Part shown: one piece after another, positions 21,998-42,895 of the stretch
How positions within the stretch are numbered: position 1 is the first letter of the stretch
Layout: each line of letters begins with the position of its first letter
NCBI GenBank assembly: GCA_963691815.1
Contig: OY829660.1
Location: 1,485,415-1,549,414 of the forward strand
Length of the DNA stretch: 64,000 nucleotides
Direction of reading: 5' to 3'
DNA from: Echiichthys vipera
Lineage: Eukaryota > Chordata > Actinopteri > Perciformes > Trachinidae
Notes under the pieces: generated by a model
The model's database searches: none
The model's input: the letters and a program-made list of their open reading frames with translations, nothing else
What the model was told of the DNA's origin: nothing
Made by a program: the position numbers and the translations under genes

Positions 21998-22174
21998 GTA
22001 GGTGGAGTTTTCCGCTTCTCTGCTGTCCCCAGACCTGAGGTTGGGTCACAGTGGTTGGGTGTTGCCACTCTCCGGTCTCTCTGCTGGTAACCTCCTCTGG
22101 TCCCCCGTCCTCAAACTAAACCGCACAACTTTAGAGCCAGTTTCAAACTGATTGGACGCGACAGAACCCCTGCA

Positions 22175-30540
<8,366 letters not shown>

Positions 30541-31289
30541 ATCAGGTGTCCGATCAGACATGAAGAGAAGGCGGGACACTGGAGGGAAACTCGTAATGCC
30601 GAGGATTTAGAGAGAAGGTTTGTGATTGGTCGACATCGATGACGGACATTTAAATTAAATTAAATTAAGTTAAATTAACTTAAAACGGAAGAAGTTCTCG
30701 ATGGGTATCGGCGCTGACACCAGACACTCTTTACTTTTGTGTTTGAGTCCAGGAAAGTTTCTCTGTCGGATGTTTTTCAACAATTACATCACTGAAACAA
30801 CGTGAACGTGAATGTGAATTTCTTTATTTCTACGGAAAAAATCAGGTTTTAAGATTAATTTGACTAATTTGTGAGTTAAATCTGAGAGATGTGCGATTGT
30901 CGAGGAGAAGGAAATGAAACGGTAGACGAAAGATGCTGAATGTCGATCTGAAGCTGGTGTGTTGGTCTTTTATCTGGATGCACATATAATGTTGTACATA
31001 CTTCCAAAACTGGGGAGGTGAAATGTGGCGGGTGCAGAACTCAGCTGGTCTCTGAGACGCCTGCTGACCATCGGACGGGTTTCTGTATGAAATAGAACAA
31101 GAAGCAGATTCAGCGATAGCTTCCATAGACGTTAAAGCTGCACCAGGCAAAGAGAGGGAACGTTAGGACTTCATTACCCAGAGTTCATTGCATGTAGTAA
31201 CCAAGTTAGCATCAAATCAGCGCAGTTCCCATAACGATGAGGGTGTCGTCGGCCAAAAGTGAGAGCTGCTCCAGACGTGAGTTCACAAA
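30541..31289 (+). other. Downstream of cavin4, probable 3' UTR start
   Basis: No gene or array. The first good AATAAA on plus downstream that I noted is near 32129 (GAATAAAGTTTT), with another at 32746. Confidence 0.35.
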
Positions 31290-31868
31290 ACCAATTATTA
31301 ATATTTATTACTGAAATAACGTCCAGAGCAAAGAAGGAAATCAGGTGACGTAGAATCAGAGCGTGCAAATCCCCGTAGGGAGGAGGGTCGGGGTCGTGGA
31401 CGGGTCCAAAACCCAGGACTCTGACCTGGAGGACCGGTGTTCAAGTCCTGGAAGAACTGAGACAAACCACCTTTATCTGATCTGAACCAAGTTAGAGACT
31501 AAACTTAGCCTTCACTTAACCGTCACCTTTAGAGACTAAACTTAACCTTCATCTTTAGAGACTACACTTAACCGTCACCTTTAGAGACTAAACTTAGCCG
31601 TCACCTTTAGAGACTACACTTAACCATCACCTTTAGAGACTAAACTTAACAGTCACCTTTAGAGACTAAACTTAACCGTCACCTTTACAGACTAAACTTA
31701 ACCATCACCTTTAGAGACTAAACTTAACCGTCACCTTTAGAGACTAAACTTAACCGTCACCTTTAGAGACTAAACTTAACCGTCTCCTTTAGAGACTAAA
31801 CTTAACCGTCTCCTTTAGTCGTCTAAACTTAACCGTCTCCTTTAGTCGTCTAAACTTAACCGTCGCAC
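31290..31868. repeat. Dispersed repeat plus ~26-bp minisatellite
   Basis: 31290-31475 matches 19130-19278 in order. 31496-31868 is an array of about 14 units of AGACTAAACTTAACCGTCAC plus CTTTAG, the same unit as at 19585. Confidence 0.9.
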
Positions 31869-32745
31869 ACGCCACAGATCCCCCCTCAATCATGTTACAA
31901 TATCACAGACACAAGCCTCAAGCTAGCACACGTAGCGTTAGCTCCATGCTGTTTATTGATGAGAGAAGACACGAACGTGTTCACAGGAATCTGGTGCACG
32001 TGCACTGACGAGCACACAATGGGAGGGAGGGGCGGAGCTTGTGGTAGAGGGGGAGGGGCGTGAGAGTTGTAAACCTGCCCAACAAAAATCCACCCTGACA
32101 GATTTAGTATCTTTGGAAACAGTTTAATCTCCATCTGAATAAAGTTTTGAGGGTTTGACGAAACAAATCTTCGTCCAGTGCAGCTTTAAGTTTGACTTTG
32201 CATGAACTTTACAGCGACACAACCCCTGATAACGAGTGACGCGGAGCTTCTGACTTTAGCGTGAGTGGATTGAAGTCGGCGTCGGCGGCTTCTAAGCTTT
32301 TTGAGCACTGCTGAATTTCGCTGTATGAATGTTTTAATCGCTTTGCTGTTTTATATTTGTAGTTTCCCATAAAGTCGTGATTAGCGAGCTCGCAGCTTTC
32401 ATCGGGATGGTTTCAGGATTTAACGTTGTGCTACTAGCGCAGCGTCTTATTCTGAAAGTCACTTCCTGTATAGCTTTAACCTTCTGTTGCTGTATTCATG
32501 TGATTTGATTGAGAGTTTGTTTGGTTTGAACGTTTTGATCAAGGTTTCATTTCATTTGCGTATATCGTTTATTTTTCATGTTTGATTACAGCTCAGTTTC
32601 CATTTTGTGTGTTTTTTGTCATTTTTACAAACATCTCGATCCAGTTTTGACGCTTTACGGCGAGAAACAGCTGATTTTGGACCTGTGTGGTTGTTTCGGC
32701 CTGTTCTGTGTCAGCGGCACCAGACATTCATCCTGTTTTTGTATA
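31869..32745. other. Spacer, no gene seen
   Basis: No exon supported. It lies directly before a polyadenylation-like signal and the primer-binding-site array, so part of it could be retroviral LTR sequence. Confidence 0.35.
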
Positions 32746-32751
32746 AATAAA
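32746..32751 (+). terminator. AATAAA signal
   Basis: It could end a long cavin4 3' UTR or be the R-region signal of an LTR, since the first primer-binding-site-like motif lies 171 bp further on. Confidence 0.35.
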
Positions 32752-32764
32752 GTTTCATGAAACC

Positions 32765-34395
32765 TTAAAACCGAAAAAGGCAACAACTGTTGTTGGAGTT
32801 TTATTTAGACTAATAGGTTCAGATGAACATTTATTTATTACATCCCACTGTTTACACAAAACAACTGGTGTAATGTCTCTTCCCTTTCTGATCATAAGCT
32901 TGGTTGAAGCAAAAATTGGGGGCTCGTCCAGGGTTAAATCACCTGAAAACGAAAAAAAGGTAACCACTGTTGTTGGTGTTCTAATTTAGACTAAAATGGT
33001 TCATATGAACATTTATTTATTACATCCCCATGTTTACAAAAAAAACTGGTTTTATGTTGCTTCCCATTCCCCTCATGAGCTTGGTTGTAACATAATTGGG
33101 GGCTCGTCCAGGGTTAAATCGGCTCAGAACAAAAAAAAAAGGGGTTTTATTTAGACTAAAATGGTTTGTATGGACATTTATTTATTACATCCCCCTGTTT
33201 ACAAAAACAACTGGTTTTATGTCTCTTCCCTTTCCCCTCATGAGCTTAGTTGTAACAAAATTGGGGGCTCGTCCAGGATTGAATCGCCTGAAAATGGAAA
33301 AAAGGGTTTTCATTTGGACTAGAATGGTTCGAACTGACATTTATTTATTACGTCCCCGTTTACAAAAAACAACTGGTTTTATGTTGCTTCCCTTTCCCTC
33401 CATAAGCTTGGTTGTAACAAAATTGGGGGCTCGTCCAGGATTAAATCGCCTGAAAACGAAAAAAGGGTAACCACTGTTGTTGGTGTTTTTATTTAGACTA
33501 AAATGGTTTCAATTAACATTTATTTATTACATCCCCCTGTTTACACAAAAACAACTGGTTTTATGTTGCTTCCCTTTCCTCTCATGAGCTTGGTTGTAAC
33601 ATAATTGGGGGCTCGTCCAGGATTGAATCGCCTGAAAATGGAAAAAAGGGTTTTCATTTGGACTAGAATGGTTCGAACTGACATTTATTTATTACGTCCC
33701 CGTTTACAAAAAACAACTGGTTTTATGTTGCTTCCCTTTCCCTCCATAAGCTTGGTTGTAACAAAATTGGGGGCTCGTCCAGGGTTAAATCGCCTGAAAA
33801 CGAAAAAAGGTAACCACTGTTGTTGGTGTTTTTATTTAGACTAAAATGGTTTCAATTAACATTTATTTATTACATCCCCCTGTTTACAAAAACAACTGGT
33901 TTTATGTTGCTTCCCTTTCCCCTCATTAGCTTGTTTGTACCAAACATTGGGGGCTCGTCCAGGGTTTAATCGCCTAAAAGAAGGAAAAAAGGGTTTTTAT
34001 TTGGACTAAAATGGTTCATATGAACTTTTATTTATTACATCCCCATATTTACAAAAAACAACTGGTTTTATGTTGCTTCCCTTTCCCCTCATAAGCTTGG
34101 TTGTAAAAAAAATTGGGGGCTCGTCCAGGGTTAAATCGCCTGAAACCAAAAAAAAGGGTAACCACTGTTGTTGGAGTTTTAATTTAGTCTAAAATGGTTT
34201 CGATTAACATTTATTTATTACATCCCACTGTTTACAAAAAACAACTGGTTTTATGTCTCTTCCCTTTGCCCTCATGAGCTTGGTTATAACAAAAATGGGG
34301 GCTCGTCCAAGGTTAAATCGCCTTAAAATGAAAAAAGGGTTTTAATTTAGACTAAAATGGTTCGTATGGACATTTATTTGTTACGTCCCTCGTGA
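32765..34395 (+). repeat. 162-182 bp tandem array with tRNA-Pro PBS-like motif in each unit
   Basis: Nine units, each with TGGGGGCTCGTCCAGGRTT, starting at 32917, 33097, 33262, 33424, 33606, 33768, 33948, 34114 and 34296. Spacings are 180, 165, 162, 182, 162, 180, 166 and 182, reflecting a longer unit with TAACCACTGTTGTTGG and a shorter one without it. The motif differs by one or two bases from the 18-nt sequence complementary to the 3' end of tRNA-Pro used as primer-binding site by gammaretroviruses. No retroviral coding sequence was seen nearby. Confidence 0.8.
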
Positions 34396-35290
34396 AAAGG
34401 AGCAATGAGACATGTATGACGACACCGCGGACACCTGCAGGACTTAAATCCTCTGTTTATTTGTATATAATTGTAATTATAATTATTATAATGAGGGTTT
34501 CCATCATTTATCCCTGCTTATCTTTTCACAGATGTCTGGTTTTATCCCTCACATCTCAAACCTGAGGCTCAGCTCATCTCTCCTCTCTGTCGCTGTCTCC
34601 CGCTGATCTCATTCATCTGCGGCTCAAATTAAATCACTAACTCGATGTTGGCTCGGGCAAAACGCGATCACTCAACTGAGTCAGCAGAGTCTCATATTCA
34701 CTTCTCCGCCGGCGTCTAAATGAAATGCCAATCATTTGTGCTCCCGAGGGAGTTTACGGTGCAGCTCGTCTTCTGTGTGGCCGCGGATCTCAGCAGCAGT
34801 TTGTCAAGTGTGAATTTATCGGCCCTAAAACAAACAGTGGGACTCGTATTTCCTCAAAGAGTCCAATCAAACCGGCCACCTGCACACAAACCCTGTGAGG
34901 ATGAGGGACGATAAAGACGCTCTGTGGTCCCACTGGAATATCACACTCACACCAATCTATCTGCAGTCCAGAGCTTTATTCTGAAAGGACACCTACATAA
35001 CTAACAGGAAGTACTCTGATTAGCTGTGCGCCCAAACTGTATATTTGTTTACCCCGAACATATTTCTGCCCAACACACAATCTGACAGGGTTTCATTTAA
35101 ATAAATGTCTGTTTAAGCTGAAATAGGAAACTTTCTTTTGTCACGTTTGCTCATTATATTCTGACAGATCATCAAAATCACAATTCTCTGCTCCTCATCC
35201 CGACTCATCGTCACGCACCGGCGTTTTGTCAGGAACGTTTGGCGTCACTTCTTGATGCTCGGGGCCAACCAGAGGAATAAATTTGTACTG
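34396..35290. other. Non-repetitive spacer
   Basis: No exon supported. The part at 34500-34900 is balanced and repeat-free, a candidate conserved noncoding block. Confidence 0.3.
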
Positions 35291-35299
35291 CCAAAACAT

Positions 35300-36525
35300 G
35301 TGCTCTAGTGCCCTCTAGGAGCCTAAACGTGTGCTAAAGTGTCCTCTAGGAGCCAAAACGTGTGTTAAAGTGTCCTCTAGGAGCATAAACGTGTGCTAAA
35401 GTGTCCTCTAGGAGCCAAAACGTGTGTTAAAGTGTCCTCTAGGAGCATAAACGTGTGTTAAAGTGAACTCTAGGAGCATAAACGTGTGCTAAAGTGTAGG
35501 AGCATAAACGTGTGCTAAAGTGCCCTCTAGGAGTCAAAACGTGTGTTAAAGTGTCCTCTAGGAGCCTAAACGTGTGTTAAAGTGTCCTCTAGGAGCATAA
35601 ACGTGTGCTAAAGTGTCCTCTAGGAGCCAAAACATGTGCTAAAGTGTCCTCTAGGAGCCTTAACGTGTGTTAAAGTGTCCTCTAGGAGCCTTAACGTGTG
35701 CTAGAGTGTCCTCCAGGAGCATAAACGTGTGTTAAAGTGTCCTCTAGGAGCCTAAACGTGTGTTAAAGTGTCCTCTAGGAGCCTAAACGTGTGCTAAAGT
35801 GTCCTCTAGGAGCATAAACATGTGTTTAAGTGTCCTCTAGGAGCATAAACGTGTGTTAAAGTGCCCTCTAGGAGCATAAACATGTGTTTAAGTGTCCTCT
35901 AGGAACATAAACGTGTGCTAAAGTGTCCTCTAGGAGCATAAACATGTGTTAAAGTGTCCTCTAGGAACATAAACGTGTGTTAAAGTGTCCTCTAGGAGCA
36001 TAAACGTGTGTTAAAGTGTCCTCTAGGTGCCAAAACATGTGCTAAAGTGTCATCAGGAGCCTTAACGTGTGTTAAAGTGTCCTCTAGGAGCCTAAACGTG
36101 TGTTAAAGTGTCTTCTAGGAGCATAAACGTGTGTTAAAGTGTCCTCTAGGAGCATAAACGTGTGTTAATGTGTCCTCTAGGAGCATAAACGTGTGCTAAA
36201 GTGTCCTCTAGGAGCACAAACGTGTGCTAAAGTGTCCTCTAGGAGCACAAACGTGTGCTAAAGTGTTCTCTAGGAGCCCTAACGTGTGCTAAAGTGTCCT
36301 CTAGGAGCATAAACGTGTTAAAGTGTCCTCTAGGAGCATAAACGTGTGCTAAAGTGTTCTCTAGGGGCCTTAACGTGTGTTAAAGTGTCCTCTAGGAGCA
36401 TAAACGTGTGTTAAAGTGTCCTCTAGGAGCATAAACGTGTGTTAAAGTGTCCTCTAGGAGCATAAACGTGTGTTAAAGTGTCCTCTAGGAGCCAAAGCGT
36501 GTGCTAAAGTGTCCTCTAGGAGCCA
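35300..36525. repeat. 31-bp minisatellite
   Basis: About 39 units of AGTGTCCTCTAGGAGCATAA plus ACGTGTGYTAA, with GCCAAAAC, GCCTTAAC and CATGTG variants and a few shortened units. Confidence 0.97.
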
Positions 36526-37257
36526 GTCAGTGTTGAGGACGCTCTAGTTGTGCCCATATTCGCCCCTGCCCTTCAAAAAGTCTGTGCAAGCCCCTGAATA
36601 TGTAGGACCAGTGAATGGGAGCACGTGCGTGCAGCGTCGGTGTGCAGAGAGAAAGCAGCCTGTGACCCAGAGAGCGTCGGGTCCTGCAGCTCCGTCTGAC
36701 CCGTCTTTAAGGTTTGGATCTGGAAGTTTCTGCAGGTTCGTCAGCTGCTGCGTCTAATTTCAGCGCTGCTGCTTTTTATAACCGTGACAAACTCAGGAAA
36801 GATGACACCGCTGCCATCTGCACCTCCCCCCCCGCACACGGGCACCTGTGCTTCACCGTTAACAGGTTGTCACGGCAACTGTACCCATCAGCGCCTCAGA
36901 GAAGTGGAGCCAGAAAAAAACAGGAATGTTAATTCATTAATTTGTGCTCGTTCAGGCAGATCGGTGATTGTGAGTGTTGCTCTGCAGCGTCTCTGCTCCT
37001 GCGCGGCTCCACCGACGCCAGGAACCATCGTTTTGATTTATTTCACACAGAGAGCGAGAAAAAGAGATAGAGACGCCGCGCTGGAGTGATTGCGTCCAGC
37101 TCCATCTGTTTGTTATGCATTAGCTGAGCGCAAATGAGCTCTTATAGCAATCTGGTGGAGAGGAACGGCCTCGGGCGATTCCAGCGCGGAGAAGGAAGAG
37201 AGGCTCCGCGGCTCCATTAAGACATGTTCATCTTCTCCGTCAGAGCGAACACTTCCT
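36526..37257. other. Non-repetitive spacer
   Basis: No supported exon. 37100-37160 contains TTATGCATTAGCTGAGCGCA next to CAAATGAGC, an octamer/homeodomain-like cluster. Confidence 0.3.
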
Positions 37258-37556
37258 CTTACTCGTCTTCTTCTTCTTCTTCTTCTTCTTCTTCTTCTTC
37301 TTCTTCCTCGTCTTCTTCTTCCTCGTCTTCTTCTTCTTCTTCTTCTTCTTCTTCTTCTTCTTCTTCCTCGTCTTCTTCTTCTTCTTCTTCTTCTTCTACT
37401 TCTCCTTCTTCTTCTTCTTCTTCTTCTTCTTCTTCTTCCTCGTCTTCTTCCTCGTCTTCTTCCTCGTCTTCTTCCTCGTCTTCTTCCTCTTCTTCTTCCT
37501 CTTCTTCTTCTTCTTCTTCTCCTTCTTCTTCTTCTTCTTCTCCTTCTTCTTCTCCT
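37258..37556. repeat. (TTC)n / (TTCTTCCTCG)n array
   Basis: 300 bases of TTC triplets with regular CTCGTC interruptions. The poly-Ser frame on plus and poly-Arg frame on minus are artefacts. Confidence 0.97.
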
Positions 37557-39072
37557 CCTGAGCAGGAAGCGCTTAAATAACCTGCGGATGCTTCCAGAGT
37601 GACTTGTCAGAAGTGAGCGCAAAAGCAATAACCAGGAAGTGTCTGAGCAAAGAGTAAAGAGTCCCCAACGGCCGCTGAACGCAGACAAACGAGTGACGAG
37701 TTACGAGTGACGAGTGTCTCTCTCTCTCTCTGAGGCCAGGAAACAATGTGACGTCTGTTAGAAAAACAGGAACTATCATCTGAATACATGGGTCAGATGT
37801 ATATATTTGTAAATGTATGTATTTAGTTTGGCGTGTTTGGTTTCATCTCCTGCGCTCAGGCTAGCAGGAAAGACTCCGCGGGGGTCAAACGTATGGACTT
37901 TTATGATGTCAAAGGAAAATCTTAAAAGTAAAAAGTTGCTACAACGTAACCCGTGTTTCCTTTTTTCTGTATTTTCTGTTTTACACAAAGTCGATCAAGC
38001 AACTCTCATGCTCACGTTCAATATCGTACCGAGTGTTTCGTTGTCTTTAGAGATCAGGGTTTCTGGTTCAAACCGGATTCGTAGCCAGGATGCTAACGAT
38101 ATGAACAAGGAACTGCTGGATCCAGGGGCCGGAGAGTCAGCCCGACCAACTCCATCCACTTGTTTCCTGTGTTAGCGTTAGCTCTGTGGAAAACAGGAAG
38201 AGATCCATGTCTGGTCGTCTTTCCAACAACCATCCTCAGGAACACAAGGAGGATGGAAAACTATCTGTTGGCACTTTAGTTGGAGTGAATTTGCTGCACT
38301 GAACTTTTCTACTTGTCTTGATTCGTCACCTGAAAAAGTTTCGGTTAGAAACCAGGAAATGTCTTCTTGGATATGTTCTGTGTGAAGCCGAGAGCGCAGC
38401 GTGTAGAGGCTGTCCGCCGTGACAGCTACAACACCACAGAAGAAGAGCTGTCAGCCGACAAAAGAAGAAGAAGTCAAAGAACAGAAGGAAGAGTTTGAAA
38501 AACATGCTGCGTTTCTGCCGCGTCAGCACTGTCGACAGGAAGTTACATTTATATAGAAACAGAAGACCAACGTCACATTACGTATTCTGTTTAAGAGCGT
38601 GACACACTGCAGTGGACTGATTTAACACTGTCACACTAAAAAACAGATCCAGCATCACCAGAAACACCCTCTTATCTTCTCTCCCCTTCGTCGTAGGAAG
38701 TGGAGCCGCGTCATCCGTCTTTAATTCAGCGTGTTTATTGAACACGTTCGTAGCAAGTCCTACGTAAAGTTATGCACAGACATTCGTAGAAATTCAAACG
38801 TAAAAACACTCTGAGGGACAGGAAGTGCAAAGACATGAAACAGGAACGCACAAAAGACAACATTATGTGACTGATGAAGCCAATAAAAGGTGACGATTAC
38901 GGTTAGGCATGAAAACACCGGAGCGTACCCGTGTTCGCCACTTTGTTTTTGACCGGGGAACAAAGGACCCTGTTCTTATTCTTAGACCCTGACAGTAGGG
39001 TCTACATCGGAGGCAGAGGCTTATGCGACCGGGCAACTTTGGGATGACCCCAAATGTCCACGCAGAGAATTA
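37557..39072. other. Spacer, no gene seen
   Basis: 1.5 kb with no supported exon, array or complete transposon. Confidence 0.4.
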
Positions 39073-39669
39073 AGGCGCCCTCCCACTGTTCCTCCGTCCC
39101 GTGCCCCGTGCTTTAGGGTCCTTGTCCCCCCCTCCAGGCCCGTTTGTACTCACTCTACCTGGGCCTCGGAGAATGCTTCTTGCTGCCTATACGTCATCAC
39201 GCCGTAACACGTCACACGCATTGATGACGTCATGGCGATGCGTGGCTTTGTTTCCAGATCTTTCCGTAGACCTCGGAGTTTTTGTGCGTCTTGTCGACTG
39301 TTTTTGAATCTTTTCATCGACCAAATCTGCAGTAAACACTCCACCTCCGCATCACACCAACGTGAACCTTTCGCCGCCATTGTTTTAAATGTCCGTGCAT
39401 GGCCCCTCCTTCTTTTTTCTACGTCCCAACAGGCGCACAGGAAATGACCTCAGAACCGCCGTAGGCCTCGTGCTCGTACACGTGCGCACGCTCGTGCTCG
39501 TACACGTGCAAACGTGCTTTACTAAAGCCCACCTCTCCCAAACGGGCCGTGGACGGCAAGCGTGCCGCTCCTAGACGTGGTACGGTTGCACTCACACTGG
39601 TCAAAGGAACCAGACTTTAGCAGTGAAACCTGCTTTGGCACGGGACGGAGGCACAGTGGGAGTGCGCCC
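39073..39669 (-). mobile_element. PIF/Harbinger-type MITE, copy 4
   Basis: 597 bp, flanked by TTA on both sides (first G of the left end changed to A). The open 76-codon frame is at 39150-39380 on minus. It shares the longer internal form with copy 2, including CTAAAGCCCACCTCTCCCAA. Confidence 0.8.
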
Positions 39670-40867
39670 TTAGACTGAAAGAAGTTGGCCGATATTCAAA
39701 AGGGTGTTGAACAGCTGGTCAGTGGTGAGCACATAACAAAGAAGGAATTATATTTGTTACAAAACGCTGACGTCAACGTTGCTTTTGCATGATTAGAAAA
39801 GTTCATGTGAAGAACCTGAGCTCCTCGGAGCTGCAGCGTCACTGATGACTCTCTGCTGAAGACACCTTTCACTGTACACAGCTGTCATTTCATGTAGTTT
39901 AACAGACAACAGAAGGTTTATCTAAAATATGCACGAGAGATCAGACGAACTCTGTGTGGACACGAGACATTTATCCTCATTACCTGGAGAAACACATCCA
40001 CTCCCACGCGGTCGTTTGACGCTGCAGAGGAGTGGAACCGTCACCTTCCACCTCGTTTAGGGAACATCCGGTGAAGTAAAGACTCTGACGTTGCAGTTAT
40101 TTTGGAGCAAAATAGCATAAATAGCCTTTTTGAATGACGCCCAGTGGGTTGATAAGCTTCCTGCTAGCCCTGAGGCGAGGCCCCCTGGCAGCCGGCACTC
40201 ATTACCGCCTGGCTCAGGTTAAGCCGTGGATCCACCTCTGCCTCTCCTCCCAATTACCTCTCCATCCCACACAAGCCAAGAGAAGGAGGCCAGGCCACGG
40301 GCTGACACGCCGTCTGGCTGCACTGAGCCGGTAATCACACCGCAGAGACAGAGGGAGACAGCGTTCCTTCCTCCGCAGGTTGTGTAAAGACTCGCTGGGG
40401 TCTGGGTTTGATTTGTAGGCGTCTGGAGGAGATTCATTAACAGCTGCTGCAGCACGCACTCGCCAAGGTGAAGGTTTTTATATTAACGATGAATCAGATG
40501 AGTCGCTGTGGTGTCAGAGGCAGGTCTGAGCCCATGTGGAGGGTATCCGTGCCAGATCCTCTCTGTAATGACTAATGTACATCCACCAACCTTCATTCAT
40601 CTTTGAATATATTTGTCTTTATTTGTATCAATGCTTTGGTTCATTCATTTTTACTGTACACACAGCATCAGGACGGTAAACAGACGCAGTCCCCTTAATG
40701 TCTGGATGTCCAGCACCTCCGTGATGTGTTTGTGTGATTGGTTTCACGGCTTGATGTGGATCGTACCTCTGTTCCCTGCTTTGTGTGTGACCGGGGATCA
40801 TCTGACCTTTATTTTGCAAAAAGGGTCCGATGTTCCCCGGTCTGTTATTCTTTCCATAGGCCGATGT
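39670..40867. other. Spacer, no gene seen
   Basis: No supported exon. 40130-40460 is repeat-free and balanced. Confidence 0.35.
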
Positions 40868-40985
40868 AGACCCTAACCCTACCCCCTGACCCTAACCCTA
40901 CCCCCTGACCCTAACCCTGCCCCCTGACCCTAACCCTACCCCCTGACCCTGACCCTGACCCTGACTGTAACCTCTAACCCCAACA
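40868..40985. repeat. Interstitial telomere-like repeat
   Basis: A short array mixing ACCCTAACCCTA (the vertebrate telomere unit) with CCCCCTGACCCT in units of 18-20 bp, degenerating to CTGACC. Confidence 0.75.
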
Positions 40986-41209
40986 AAAGCTGAATTAAAT
41001 CAACAGAGGTCGAGGCTTAAATGCGACTGGAGAACAAAGGGATGACCCCCACTAGATGCTAGTTAATGCCTGCTAGGCTAGGCTACTTCTCAACTCAGTT
41101 ACGTAGTGTATCGACACGTTTTACTGTGAGAAAACACTTTTAGATACAATATAAACCCAAAACTATACAATCAGAACATGTTCCAGCAGGAATGTGATCT
41201 GAAATGAGG

Positions 41210-41790
41210 CGATTTTACAGACACTGCTACATGTTAGCTTGCAACATGCTAACGTTTTTGGTTTAAAAGACTTTATTGGTGATTTTTGATGGTAGAAATT
41301 GCTGCTATAACGTTACTCAACAGTCATTCACTGCTAACTAAGTCAAGTAGCTACATGCTAACACCAGGGAAGGCTCTAATCGTGGCTGATTGGTTTGGTT
41401 TGATTGTGTAGTTTTTGGTTTGGAAACCTTAATTGGGGATTTCTGATTGTAGAAAGTGCTGCTATAACATTACTTCACAGCAGTCTCCACTGCTAACTAG
41501 CCTAGTCACCTGTAGCTACATGCTAACATCAGGGAAAGCTATAATCTTTGTTAATGTTGTTGTTAATTTCTCCACATGTTCAGATCTGATTCCTGCTGAA
41601 AAATGTTTAAATTTGTTGTTTTTGGTTTGGAAACCTTTGATGGTGATTTTTGAAAGTGCTGCTATAGCTAACGTAGCTACATGCTAACGTCAGGGAAAGC
41701 TGCATCTTGGTTGATTTTTCTCCACATTTTCAGATCTGATTCCTGCTGGAATTGGTTTGATTGTGTATTTTTTTGTTGTAGAAGCCTTTA
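41210..41790. repeat. Degenerate tandem duplication (~150-200 bp unit)
   Basis: Three to four diverged copies of a unit with GTTTGGAAACCTT, GAAAGTGCTGCTATAAC and GTAGCTACATGCTAAC. No exon seen. Confidence 0.65.
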
Positions 41791-41859
41791 TTGTTTATTT
41801 CTCGCTGTTAAATAAATTGAAAGAAGGTGTTTACGCCAATGCGTCCATCGGGTATTAAC

Positions 41860-42390
41860 TAGCATCGACCCTAGGTCAGTGGAGAGTGGAGGCTGTCAGT
41901 GGACGCGGCTCGCTGAGCACAATCAGGGATGCAGCCGGCGCTCTGCAGGCCTGTCAATCAAACGCAGTCACCTGGGAGCTCCACCTGTGTGCTCACAGGC
42001 AGGCAGGCAGCAGCATGCAGATTAAACAAACACCACCCCCTCTGCACCGCCTGCTGCACCACAGGAGGGATGCGGATATGAATTATTCACACGCGCAGGC
42101 TTCACTGTGTGTGTTGTGCATGCAGGTGTGTATCATGCGGCGCCAGATAAAGGAACCAGGCTCTGTGACAGAGATATAGGAGCGTTATCTCAGTGTGATC
42201 AGATCTCACTTATCTGCAACGCACCGAGCAAAATGAAGCACAACACACCACCAACACTCTTTATTATAATAAAGCATCCAGAGCTTTATTCATGGGACGT
42301 GATTCTCTGTTACATGTGAAGTAGCTTAGAGGTTATTGGTTATTATTGGTTATTTTATGATGTATTTATTATATCTCCTTGTGTTTTTTT
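41860..42390. other. Non-repetitive block upstream of hexamer array
   Basis: No exon supported. Contains CCTGTCAATCAAAC and a repeat-free stretch, a weak conserved-element candidate. Confidence 0.25.
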
Positions 42391-42399
42391 AAGCTGCCG

Positions 42400-42895
42400 G
42401 AAACTTAATTTCCTTGCAGGTGTTCATCCCAAAGGATCAATAAAGAGAAGTCTGAGTCTGAGTCTGAGCCTGAGCCTGAGTCTGAGTCTGAGTCTGAGTC
42501 TGAGTCTTAGTCTAAGTCTCTGAGTCTGAGTCTGAGTCTGAGTCGGAGTCGGAGTCTGTGTCTGTGTTTGTGTCAGAGTCTGTGTCTTAGTCTAAGTCTC
42601 TGAGTCTGAGTCTGAGTCTGAGTCTGAGTCTGAGTCGGAGTCGGAGTCGGAGTCGGAGTCGGAGTCTGTGTCTGAGCCTGAGTCTGAGTCTGAGTCTGAG
42701 TCTGAGTATTAGTCTAAGTCTCTGAGTCGGAGTCGGAGTCGGAGTCGGAGTCGGAGTCGGAGTCGGAGTCTGTGTCTGTGTCAGAGTCAGAGTCAGAGTC
42801 TAAGTCTAAGTCTGTGTCTGAGTCTGAGTCTGAGTTTAAGTCTGAGACTAAGTCTGAGTCTGAGTCGCAGTCCGAGTCTAAGTCTGATGTACTTA
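42400..42895. repeat. (CTGAGT)n hexamer array at a retroposon-type tail
   Basis: About 460 bases of TCTGAG, TCGGAG and TCTAAG hexamers follow GGATCAATAAAGAGAAG, resembling the 3' tail of fish retroposons, so the array probably grew from that tail. Confidence 0.9.

Noticed and set aside
32765..34395. CRISPR-like array
   Set aside because: Units are nearly identical over their whole length with no unique spacers, and the genome is vertebrate.
37113..37688. Arg-rich protein on minus or poly-Ser protein on plus
   Set aside because: Translation of a TTC microsatellite with no other coding signal.
40868..40985. A true chromosome end
   Set aside because: Only about 118 bases, degenerate, and single-copy genes continue on both sides.
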